The notes below the pieces were generated by a model that did no database searches, was not told the origin of the DNA, and saw nothing but the letters and a program-made list of their open reading frames with translations. The position numbers and the translations under genes are program-made. Positions 32,338 through 41,469 of a stretch of 60,501 bases of DNA are shown one piece after another (position 1 is the first letter of the stretch; every line of letters begins with the position of its first letter). This DNA comes from Blattamonas nauphoetae (lineage: Eukaryota; Preaxostyla; Oxymonadida): assembly GCA_033064195.1 (NCBI GenBank), contig JARBJD010000400.1, forward strand, positions 1 to 60,501, read 5' to 3'.

Positions 32338-35300
32338 TTACATCGGTTGAGCTAACTCTTCTTGGGTGGTTGTGAACATCTTGTCCTCTTTCAGAGCTTC
32401 GTTAATGTCGGCGAGTGTTGGCCTTTTCGTTTCGTCGAGGGCAAGACACTGTGAGATCAGCAACGAGAGGTTGTTTCCGACTTTGTTCATCGGAGGCGCA
32501 ACCCCAATCCCAAGTTGACGTTGAGCATTCGCTGCATCCGTCTCCCCGAATGGTACAAGACCAGTCTCTAATTCCCACAAGATGAGGCCGAGACTAAAAA
32601 CTGCCCCGTGGTCTGTTTGTGTGTTCTCCTTCTTCTTGTACACTTCAGGAGCCATCCATCGAAGATCATTCACTCCCCCACCGCCAGTCCCCACCTCACT
32701 CGTCGCCTCCTTCGTTCCCACAGCTTCTGTTCCTCCTTCCTTCATTTTCAGCATGATTTCGTTCTCTGGTCCGAATAGGAGTGAGTGAGGAGACAATTTC
32801 TTCATCGCACCGCATTGTGAATTGTGGAGAGAGACGTGTCGAAGGAGTTTGACAACTTCTCGCGCGATTCGCCTCTTCTCGCTTGCATTCATTCCCTCTT
32901 TCTGACCGTGGAGACGATGGTAGAGTGTTTGATACGGTGTTGTGATTGTTGTCGTGAATGGAGATGAACAACACATCACTTCGATCGGTTTCATAACTGC
33001 TGCAGGTGCCCGACCTTCGTTCAGATGGTTTGCTGTCTCGTTCAGTTCATTGACACGATCAAACTCGTTCTGGTTGGCCTTTACAAGGTTTGCCGTTGTG
33101 TCAACGTCAACTGGAAATGTGTCGGTCACTTCCACTTTCAGCTGATCAACTCCTTCCTCCATCTCCCCAATCATCGGTTTCATTTCGTTCTCCTTTCCCT
33201 TCTGTTGCTGGCGACGACGACAACAAATAATTACTATCACGATGAAGAGAACGAGGAGAACACTGACTCCGATGATCAGAGGAATCAGCCAGTTCCGAAT
33301 CGCAGCGAATTGTGACTTTCGCTCGTCTGATGTGCTGAGTTTCAGGAGAATTGACTGGTTCGTTCGATGATCCTTTCCAAAGACAAGTCTGAGCCTCCAT
33401 TCCAGATCCTCACCGAGAGCCGTGAGTAAGGATTTTGTCAGTGTGAGTGAAAGTGCTGTTTCATTCCAAGTTGCCGTGGGTGAGGCTGAAAGATCAATTA
33501 GCTTTGTGTTTTTGATTTGATTATCATTGACAGAGTATGCCTCCATCTTGAGCCCACACGGAATCAGTAGAGAGCCACAGACAGTGATTGAGAATAACCC
33601 TGTTTTCTTGTTCAGTGATGCTTTCGATGTCTCCGTGTCGAGTGTTGGGATGAATAACACTGCTTCAGACGTGATGAGCGATGATTCAAATTGGCATTCT
33701 TCACTTTGAGTGATCCAAGCTGAAGGCAGATCCTTCGATCCATCTCCCCCATTCACAGAATTGACAACAATCTTTCCGTTTGAGCAGTGAATGTTCCGTG
33801 AGAACGACGGGAACGACGTGTTCCCTCCAAAGTTTGTCTCAAAAGTGGAAGAATGGATTGTTGTCGTGCTGTTCGAAGTGGAGAGAGCTCCTTGCGAGAG
33901 ACTTGTGAATCGAGTGTTGTCAACCGATGCAACTGTGTTCACAAGATGAACTGCTCCGTTTGACCAATCACAAAGGTCTTCCTCGTTCGACATTCTCGCT
34001 GGATCGTCAAGTCCTTCAAACGTGGAAGAGAGGAGCTGCATGTCTGGAGTGTCCGAGACTTCAAGAAGTGTTTGCTTCGATTTGGTTGAAATGAAAACCC
34101 TTTCCAATGCAGCCGATTTCAGCGACGACAGAAAGATTGGGGTGGATGAGAAGGCGTGCCCTTTCGAGGAGAAAGTGTTGATCGTAAGCTTCCCTCCCGA
34201 ACATTCCACAAGACGAGGAAGTGAATGAGATGTGGAGGAGAGAGTGATGGACTGTAGAGTCAGCGTTGAATCTTGATTTTTGAAAATCGGCATTGTCTGC
34301 TCAGATTTGACAGAAATCTCGATCAAAGACAAGTTCATATGACCGAGATTCACTACAAATGCTGGCCCAGTTCGGGTCGACGTTTCGAGAACGATTTCAA
34401 GACTTGAGAAGTGAACAGTGTCTCCAGTTTCTTCAGAGAAGCAGCCATCAGCTCCCAGAATCACTTCAGCTCCGGTGGGCTTCCCAACCAAATTCAGATC
34501 GTGAGTCAGATCAACTCTATCCAGAACGGTAAGTTTCTTCATAACGTTGATTTGTTCTGTCTTCATCGTCACAGCGCGAGACATCGAATAGGGCAGACTC
34601 TCACACCAAACCGAGCTGTATCCACATCGCAGCATGTCAACTCCGCCATCCGCCACTCCAACAGGTCCATCATGAGGAAGCAGATAGAACAGCAGAGACG
34701 CACTGAATGTGGTTGCAGTGTTGACACTCCAAAGCCATTCCTCTTTCGTACTGTCATTGAACGAGCCGGTGAAGCGAGAATCGGAAACGACGATGCTGGA
34801 ATCGAGGGAGGGTCCTTCCAGCCAGATGAAGTTCGGCTCGTCACTGTTGGACGAGAGAGATGGAGAATCCTTGATATTTTCCAACATGAACACAGAATTG
34901 TCTTCGATAAGTGGGTTTGTGGCAAACGAGATGAACATGCCATCTGCGGCTCCGTTCAAACTTTGAACATTCTGAAGTGTGACATCATTCAAGACGAGTT
35001 TCATGGTTGTGTCCATCGCACTGACGAGCACACTTCCGTTTCCATTCTGACGGACGATGGAGGAGAAGGTGGTTGAGACGATGGAGAGTGAACCCGAAGA
35101 ATGGACGATGATGGGATCTGTTGAGAGTGAGACGTCTGAAATAGAGCTTGATTGAAGAGCTGCTTTTCCACCGTTCGAAATCGATATGAGAGGACACACG
35201 AACAAGAATTGGTCATTCGATGTGGACGCTTTTGTCGAGATTTTCACATTTGTTAGCTGTAGATCTCCTCCAGTAACGTCAAAAATTGTCTTTGAGATCG

Positions 35301-38300
35301 ACGATGATAGAAGGAATTTCAGATACTTGAGATGGATTGATGTGGAGACTGGTACAGAGAATTGAGCTGTCGCTGAAAGACTGATTGTTTTGGGTAAAGT
35401 TGAGCTTGATAGAATCAACGATCCTTCCGCGTGTGCGTCAAGTTTTGATGTGAGGTCCAAATCTGATGCAACAAACAGCTCCTGGTTTGATTCGTTGAGT
35501 GTGGAGAAAGTGTTATCCAATGTCTTGCATGGAAGTGTCGGCTGACCACAGAATGGATGATCCCAGAACGACACATCAACTTCCTTTCTGCCAGTCAAAT
35601 ATTTGAACAGATGGTATGCAAGAGGTCCCGTCAATCTCGATCCTGTCGTATCCTCTCCCCAAAACTCCTCCATCGTTGCAGCTGTTTGAGTGTTCTCTTC
35701 GCCGATAAACGATTTCCAATCATTGGTAACAGTTGAGTTAATGTCCTCTCCTTTCAAGAAGATCTCGTGATGACCTTGTTTAGTTCGGGTGGGAAACGTC
35801 ACGGTTGTCATGATGAGACATGAGGACGAGAAAGTTCTTTCGATGAAGATGCTTCGGCCCTTCATTGTACTCCCACACTTGTTTCCAGAGAACACCACAT
35901 GATCCAATCTGATTGTTCCAGACGAAGTTGAATGGATGACTGATCCAGATCCAGCACTCGTAATGGAGGTGCACTGAGAATGAGTGATGATCAATGAAGC
36001 GTCGCCACTCATTTTGATCAGACTGTCTTCCGACGTGAATGTGACTGTTGACATGATGATTGGGTCTGCTTCGGTGCCAGTGATTGAAGTGGAACCACCC
36101 GACAGTTTGAAGAGAGACGAGGTCTGAGTAGTGGGGTAGGTGAGACTGATCCCAGCCTGAACTTCAAGAATACCACCATTCACAACAAACAGAGGCTGGA
36201 CTGAACTTACAAGCTTCAATGAATTGGCTCCGGTCAGAATCAGAGAACCATCATCAGTTACAGTTCCGATAGTCATTGGGATCGCCGTTGATCCATCTCC
36301 AAGTGTACACGATGACAGTGTGATCTTTCCGTGTGATGCTGTGAGAAAGCTGGTTTCAGTTGTTTCTTGGAAATGAATCAGAAGAGATGAAAGTGTCAAC
36401 TCTGCACCTGTAACACTTGTGACAAAAGATCCCAATTTCGAAATCGTCAGGACTTGGTTGGATTCTCGTTGGAGAGACCAAACAATAGCGGTCGATGTCA
36501 GTTTCGTCGAGAGCTCAATGTTAGTGTCCATCACAACTTCTTTCTTGTCTTTCATCTTCTCCATTCCTCCTTTGATTGTCAAACACGGTGCATTCTCCTC
36601 TCCACACACTGGATGATCCAAAGACTTCCCAGAAACATGGACCGTTCCGTTCATGTGTGGGTAGAGATAAAACACCATAGGTCCCGAAAACTTGGGATCA
36701 TTAGTGTTTTCCAACCAGAACTGTTTATACAAACCGTCTGAAGAGGTCGGGACGGGAGGAATGAACGAAGACCAAGCTGGTTTGACATGACCACCAGCAG
36801 ATACACTCGAGATGAACACTTCCCGTTCGCCTTTCGTGGTTGGGTTGATAAAGGTGACATCATTTAAAAGAATTTCGCTCGATTTGAAGTAGGTTCGGTG
36901 GAAGTAGAAACTTCGGCCTTTCTTTTCAGTTCCACAGCTGCATCCGGAAAATTGAACAGATGACAGTGAAATCTTCCCAGAAGTTGAGGACGAGAACACT
37001 GACCCATCACTGGACCCCGAAATCGACGAGAACTGCATGTTGGACAATTCTAGGTCAGAATCGGTCAGATCAAAGATATGGCCAGATGTGAACGACACAG
37101 ACGAAACGGAGAACGACGAAGCCCTGACTGATCCTTTCTTCTTGACGATGACGAGCGACGATTGACGAGGAGAGGCAGAGCAGTAAATGACAATGTCTGT
37201 CAATGAAATAGTTCCTTCGCTGGAGATGAGAGGGGAATTGTGATGCGCGGCGAGGGTGATAACTGAGAGGGAGAGGGAACCTGTTGAGACAATCAGGAGT
37301 GCTGTGGTTGATCCACTGTCCGTCAAAATTGATCCTGTCTTCGATTCTCCTGTGATGGACATAGTCCGAGCTCCAATGTTGATGTCTTCTTCCGAGAATT
37401 TTCCATCTTCGACGAGAACAGTGCCCTCAAACTGCAGTCCAGTGCGAGGAATAAGATCGCGGAAAGATTTGCATGTTGATTTCGGAACCCAACAGAACGC
37501 TTCCTCTGTCCCTGTTTGGTTATTCATGTGAATTTCGTTTGATACGAGCCAAGTCTTTCGATCTTCAGATCCTGTCAGAAGTGAGGGTTGGCTGCTGGTT
37601 GTGTACGACTGTTGTGTTTTGCTCAGCATTTCATTAGGATCGAACCCGTCGATGAAATAAGGATCCCATTGACTATGAATGAAGAATGCTGGTCCAATAG
37701 TCGCTTTCTCTCCTTTTTCAATGAAGAGATCAGAAAAAGTGGCGTAGGGGTATAGAAGGATATTTTCTTTGTCTGGTGCCGGGAAATCAGCATCCCAAGC
37801 TTGATTGATGGATATGGCCGCGGCACTAAATGATTGTTCCGTTAAGATCCGAACAGAATCAAATGAAACTTCGTTTCTGTGGGCATAGAGAAAGAGAAGG
37901 GATTCCGAGTCTATTTGTGTGTCTGGATCCTTGAATGAATTAACTGCTTCTGTTTCCGTGATAGATAATGATTGATAAGTGTGTTTTCCCAATGCTCCAT
38001 TTTGCACGAATCCGAGTGAAAGCGGTGCATAGCATTCGTTGATCACTAAGTTCTGAACAGTAGCACCGAATAAAAACTGAAAAAAAGCACCACCGGCACT
38101 TTTACCAGCCGAGCACGAGATGACTTCCACGTTGGTGATTGTCGCCAGAACGTTGTACGAGTTTTGTTTGTATACGCCAACACCAAACCCCCCTCCGACA
38201 TGTCCAGATGAACAGCGTTCCATAATTGTATTGGACAATTGGAAGGACGCTGAGGTTGTACTGGCGAGTGGAAGATAGCAGACTGCTCCTCCGTGAGAGC

Positions 38301-39270
38301 CCTTAGTGGGACAGGTACACTCAACGAACTTGCAATTATCAACTTCAAATGTACCGTCACCTTCAAATGCTACTCCTCCTCCGTGTCCATCTGAATAACA
38401 GTTTTTGAACAAGGTGTCCTTGACAACCATGTCTGAATCGAAGTGTTGTCCTTGGGTGTTCGAAACCTCTTCAGCATATGTGGCTTCATTGCAAAAAATT
38501 GTCATGTTTGTTCCAAGGAATTTTTCGTTATGGTTGAGGTCACACGTCAGTGTTCCCGTTAGTCCATTCATGATATTCGAAAGTTGGCATCCAATGATCA
38601 TGGTTGTCTGTTGGTGTTCAAAATTAGATAATGGTGAAGAGGCGTGGTAATTGGAGATATTGTGGAAGAAGCAATTGGAGAGTGAATGGAGATCGTACGT
38701 GTTACCAAAGAGTGAACGTCCTTTCAGTACAGTGACATCGTATTGTTGGATTGCATTCATGTGAAGAGTCCCACATCCATTAGGACTATAAGAAAAAGGT
38801 GTGGTCCTTGCTTTGAGACTGACCTTGAAGATAGTACGGATAAGATTCACGGTTCCACAAATGAAGAGTGTTGGATCGTCGCTGTACAGATGAATGGTGC
38901 AATCAGTTGAATGAAATGTTGATAATGAATCGATGTCTACGGAATGACCAATGATTGGATCCATTATCACCGTATTACATGTCAATGTTGTGTTCTTCAA
39001 AATGATGAGTGAATCTGAATGTATGCTGTTTGGATGCGATGTGATAATTGTTTGGTTCACAGATCCCGTGAATGTCAACGATATTGCGTCGAACATACAG
39101 TTGCAGGCCGTGAAAGTCGGAGGAAGGGAATGGATCTGGAGAAAGTCGAAGTCACCATTATGATGATAGTAGTGTCTCGATTGAACGATATAATCTTCCA
39201 GATCAAGAGGTTGTGGTGGAGATGTTTGAAGAGTGGTGATGAAATGAAATAAAAACAACAGTCCACACAT
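32338..39270 (-). CDS. Giant beta-helix receptor-like pseudokinase (2310 aa)
   Basis: A predicted type I surface protein. It has a signal peptide (MCGLLFLFHFITTLQ), then about 1975 extracellular residues rich in Ser/Thr/Ile/Val with repeating right-handed parallel beta-helix rungs (for example NCYSDGHGGGVAFEGDGTFE near residue 290). Three copies of a CG...PC spacer module lie near residues 893, 1247 and 1557. One membrane helix (IPLIIGVSVLLVLFIVIVII, about 1993-2015) is followed by basic RRRQQQKGK. The cytoplasmic tail holds the C-lobe of a protein kinase (about 2100-2300): RWMAPEVYKK, FSLGLILWELETGLVPFG, KRPTLADI. The HRD loop is replaced by LSPHSLLFGPEN, no DFG is seen and the N-lobe is missing or very short, so catalysis is unlikely. 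Single uninterrupted frame. Binding partner unknown. Confidence 0.85.
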   Translation of the reverse strand: MCGLLFLFHFITTLQTSPPQPLDLEDYIVQSRHYYHHNGDFDFLQIHSLPPTFTACNCMFDAISLTFTGSVNQTIITSHPNSIHSDSLIILKNTTLTCNTVIMDPIIGHSVDIDSLSTFHSTDCTIHLYSDDPTLFICGTVNLIRTIFKVSLKARTTPFSYSPNGCGTLHMNAIQQYDVTVLKGRSLFGNTYDLHSLSNCFFHNISNYHASSPLSNFEHQQTTMIIGCQLSNIMNGLTGTLTCDLNHNEKFLGTNMTIFCNEATYAEEVSNTQGQHFDSDMVVKDTLFKNCYSDGHGGGVAFEGDGTFEVDNCKFVECTCPTKGSHGGAVCYLPLASTTSASFQLSNTIMERCSSGHVGGGFGVGVYKQNSYNVLATITNVEVISCSAGKSAGGAFFQFLFGATVQNLVINECYAPLSLGFVQNGALGKHTYQSLSITETEAVNSFKDPDTQIDSESLLFLYAHRNEVSFDSVRILTEQSFSAAAISINQAWDADFPAPDKENILLYPYATFSDLFIEKGEKATIGPAFFIHSQWDPYFIDGFDPNEMLSKTQQSYTTSSQPSLLTGSEDRKTWLVSNEIHMNNQTGTEEAFCWVPKSTCKSFRDLIPRTGLQFEGTVLVEDGKFSEEDINIGARTMSITGESKTGSILTDSGSTTALLIVSTGSLSLSVITLAAHHNSPLISSEGTISLTDIVIYCSASPRQSSLVIVKKKGSVRASSFSVSSVSFTSGHIFDLTDSDLELSNMQFSSISGSSDGSVFSSSTSGKISLSSVQFSGCSCGTEKKGRSFYFHRTYFKSSEILLNDVTFINPTTKGEREVFISSVSAGGHVKPAWSSFIPPVPTSSDGLYKQFWLENTNDPKFSGPMVFYLYPHMNGTVHVSGKSLDHPVCGEENAPCLTIKGGMEKMKDKKEVVMDTNIELSTKLTSTAIVWSLQRESNQVLTISKLGSFVTSVTGAELTLSSLLIHFQETTETSFLTASHGKITLSSCTLGDGSTAIPMTIGTVTDDGSLILTGANSLKLVSSVQPLFVVNGGILEVQAGISLTYPTTQTSSLFKLSGGSTSITGTEADPIIMSTVTFTSEDSLIKMSGDASLIITHSQCTSITSAGSGSVIHSTSSGTIRLDHVVFSGNKCGSTMKGRSIFIERTFSSSCLIMTTVTFPTRTKQGHHEIFLKGEDINSTVTNDWKSFIGEENTQTAATMEEFWGEDTTGSRLTGPLAYHLFKYLTGRKEVDVSFWDHPFCGQPTLPCKTLDNTFSTLNESNQELFVASDLDLTSKLDAHAEGSLILSSSTLPKTISLSATAQFSVPVSTSIHLKYLKFLLSSSISKTIFDVTGGDLQLTNVKISTKASTSNDQFLFVCPLISISNGGKAALQSSSISDVSLSTDPIIVHSSGSLSIVSTTFSSIVRQNGNGSVLVSAMDTTMKLVLNDVTLQNVQSLNGAADGMFISFATNPLIEDNSVFMLENIKDSPSLSSNSDEPNFIWLEGPSLDSSIVVSDSRFTGSFNDSTKEEWLWSVNTATTFSASLLFYLLPHDGPVGVADGGVDMLRCGYSSVWCESLPYSMSRAVTMKTEQINVMKKLTVLDRVDLTHDLNLVGKPTGAEVILGADGCFSEETGDTVHFSSLEIVLETSTRTGPAFVVNLGHMNLSLIEISVKSEQTMPIFKNQDSTLTLQSITLSSTSHSLPRLVECSGGKLTINTFSSKGHAFSSTPIFLSSLKSAALERVFISTKSKQTLLEVSDTPDMQLLSSTFEGLDDPARMSNEEDLCDWSNGAVHLVNTVASVDNTRFTSLSQGALSTSNSTTTIHSSTFETNFGGNTSFPSFSRNIHCSNGKIVVNSVNGGDGSKDLPSAWITQSEECQFESSLITSEAVLFIPTLDTETSKASLNKKTGLFSITVCGSLLIPCGLKMEAYSVNDNQIKNTKLIDLSASPTATWNETALSLTLTKSLLTALGEDLEWRLRLVFGKDHRTNQSILLKLSTSDERKSQFAAIRNWLIPLIIGVSVLLVLFIVIVIICCRRRQQQKGKENEMKPMIGEMEEGVDQLKVEVTDTFPVDVDTTANLVKANQNEFDRVNELNETANHLNEGRAPAAVMKPIEVMCCSSPFTTTITTPYQTLYHRLHGQKEGMNASEKRRIAREVVKLLRHVSLHNSQCGAMKKLSPHSLLFGPENEIMLKMKEGGTEAVGTKEATSEVGTGGGGVNDLRWMAPEVYKKKENTQTDHGAVFSLGLILWELETGLVPFGETDAANAQRQLGIGVAPPMNKVGNNLSLLISQCLALDETKRPTLADINEALKEDKMFTTTQEELAQPM

Positions 39271-39499
39271 GAGTAGAAAGTTTGGCTTGATCCGATCGTG
39301 AAAACGTATGGGCTATAATTGTTATATCTTGTTGTTCAATCCGATGAGTTTTTCCATCATACATTCGACTCAGCGATTTTCATGACCATCAAGGCATGTC
39401 TGTTTGAGATATGTTGATCAAAGTATAGTTTTAGTCTCACTAAATTCTGTTCGTAAATTCCACCTATATTTCCGTTAAACCTAGGTTTGTGGGAGACAA

Positions 39500-41251
39500 A
39501 TGGCATTTCATGATCTCCCCAGCATTTTACAGAGACGATATCGGATACATCATTCAGACTGCATCGGACGAGGTTCATTTGGATCTATTTTTCGATGTTC
39601 CGACATAGAAACCGATGAAGAGCTCGCCGTCAAAGTTGAGCCCAATAGTCGTGAGTCTCTCCTCCATTATGAATACCATATTCTCAAGAAACTCCAAAAT
39701 CAATCGGGATTCACATCGGTCAAATGCTGTATCCGAACCACGACCCATACCATGGTTGTCATGACGCGATTGGGTCATAACTTAGATGAACTTTGGAAAA
39801 ACAACGATCAAACTTTTTCATTAGCGACGATTGCTCACATTGGCATACAGTCTGTCACACTCCTCGAAAAACTGCACAATGTGGGATTTATTCATCGCGA
39901 TATCAAGCCCGAAAATTTTCTTTTTCCTTATGATGATTCTAGGCAGGCTCTCCATCTCATTGATTTCGGATTGTCCAAGAGATATCGAGACGATAAGACC
40001 AAAGCCCATATTCCATTTCGAACAGGCAAAACGATGACTGGTACACCTCGATACGCTTCTCTCTCTGCTCATCTTGGTTTGGAACAAGGACGAAAGGACG
40101 ACCTCCTCAGCCTTTTTTACGTTCTTGCCTTCTTCTATTTCGGACATCTCCCTTGGATGGGGATTACGGCTCCCACTGAAGAGGAGAAGTATGGAAAAAT
40201 CGGAAAACTTAAATTGGGTTTGGGTTCGGAGTACTTCCATCGACTCCCCCTGCCACTCTCGACACTCCATGCTTATCTTTCCTCTCTTCCCTTTGAATCA
40301 ACCCCAAAATATTCTTTTATCCGCCAACTTTTACTCGAATTAGCGTCCATGGATCAAGCGGCGCGTCGACATTTCGGGCCTGATATTTTCAGCTCCGAAA
40401 ATTCTTTTCTCTTCTCCTATCAATACGAATGGAACATTCACAACTCAACAAAAACAGTCTTGGTGGAGGAAGATAGTCCGACGTCCCAGTCATCTCTTAA
40501 ATTCCAGTTGGATCTTCCTCCGCCACGCGCCAGACTTATGTCGTCATTCAGTCGCGCTGGGTTGAGTACTCTCGCTCTTATGACATCATCCCACCGAAAA
40601 CAATCACAATTCCCTGAACATACCCAAATGAGAAGCCCCCATTCAAACCTCTTTGAGAAGCACATGAACGGTGACTCAACAGACGATGATCTCTCGAATG
40701 GGGAAGAAACGAAATTAGAAGCTGAAGCAGCCAACCCAGAACATAGTCCTGTGGTTCCACTCTCTTCAACACCCCACTTATCCAACTCCACCGATGTCCT
40801 TAATCCACGACAATTGTTACACTCTCCAAGTCCATATGTCCACCGCACCCGCCACAATTCTCTCCACTCTCCATCACTTACGTTTATGGCCAAGAGCGCT
40901 TCTTCTCCGGCATTCCAATTTCCCGAATCACAGAAAGCATCACAGTCTAATCTGGCCGTTCCTCGAAAACGCTCGCCGGCCGCCCCACGAAACCAAATGG
41001 TCCGCAGTCGATCGTCACTCGGATCACCATTCCTGTCACCCAAAATACTCCACCAGAAATCTTTTCATGAATCACCTCAGTCAAAACTCCACACTCCTAC
41101 CTCCAAATTAGAAAATCATCATTCAAGTGTTTCATCGCCGTCTAGACTTACTCGAGGAACCTCAGTTTCCTCTAATTTACTTCCATCGGCTTTAGCTAGC
41201 CCGTATTCTTCGTTTGCATCGGCCCATTGGTCATCTCCCTTCAACGCATAA
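39500..41251 (+). CDS. Casein kinase 1 family Ser/Thr kinase
   Basis: A 583-residue protein kinase of the CK1 group. The kinase domain spans about 14-300: Gly loop IGRGSFGSIF, AVKVE with the ATP Lys at 45, catalytic HRDIKPENFL (Asp about 134), DFGLSKRY (Asp about 155), GTPRYASLSAHLGLEQGRKD, the CK1-specific activation-segment form that replaces APE, and SLFYVLAFFYFGHLPWMG. The C-terminal tail (about 320-583) is Ser/Pro/His-rich and low complexity, as expected for the autoinhibitory tail of CK1 delta/epsilon-like kinases. No intron. Divergent from the giant gene with 229 bases between, a likely shared promoter region. Catalytic residues are all present. Confidence 0.93.
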   Translation: MAFHDLPSILQRRYRIHHSDCIGRGSFGSIFRCSDIETDEELAVKVEPNSRESLLHYEYHILKKLQNQSGFTSVKCCIRTTTHTMVVMTRLGHNLDELWKNNDQTFSLATIAHIGIQSVTLLEKLHNVGFIHRDIKPENFLFPYDDSRQALHLIDFGLSKRYRDDKTKAHIPFRTGKTMTGTPRYASLSAHLGLEQGRKDDLLSLFYVLAFFYFGHLPWMGITAPTEEEKYGKIGKLKLGLGSEYFHRLPLPLSTLHAYLSSLPFESTPKYSFIRQLLLELASMDQAARRHFGPDIFSSENSFLFSYQYEWNIHNSTKTVLVEEDSPTSQSSLKFQLDLPPPRARLMSSFSRAGLSTLALMTSSHRKQSQFPEHTQMRSPHSNLFEKHMNGDSTDDDLSNGEETKLEAEAANPEHSPVVPLSSTPHLSNSTDVLNPRQLLHSPSPYVHRTRHNSLHSPSLTFMAKSASSPAFQFPESQKASQSNLAVPRKRSPAAPRNQMVRSRSSLGSPFLSPKILHQKSFHESPQSKLHTPTSKLENHHSSVSSPSRLTRGTSVSSNLLPSALASPYSSFASAHWSSPFNA

Positions 41252-41469
41252 ACGGGAAACTCGAACGCAAAAGTAGCCCCATACATCTCCCTCAACTTTC
41301 TCGTAGTAACACTAACGGCCACTGAATACAACTATTTCCAACAACTTTTTGTTCTTCTGTATTCACCGTTCTTACTCCTGGTTTTTGCTTCTTCTTTTTT
41401 GGTAGAAGTTCAATCTATCCCTTACGTTTCTCATGATATCATTTTGATACTTCGTATTTCCGTCAAATC

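Noticed and set aside
33025-35216. Plus- and minus-strand frames inside the giant gene
   Set aside because: Shadows of the 2310-residue coding frame.
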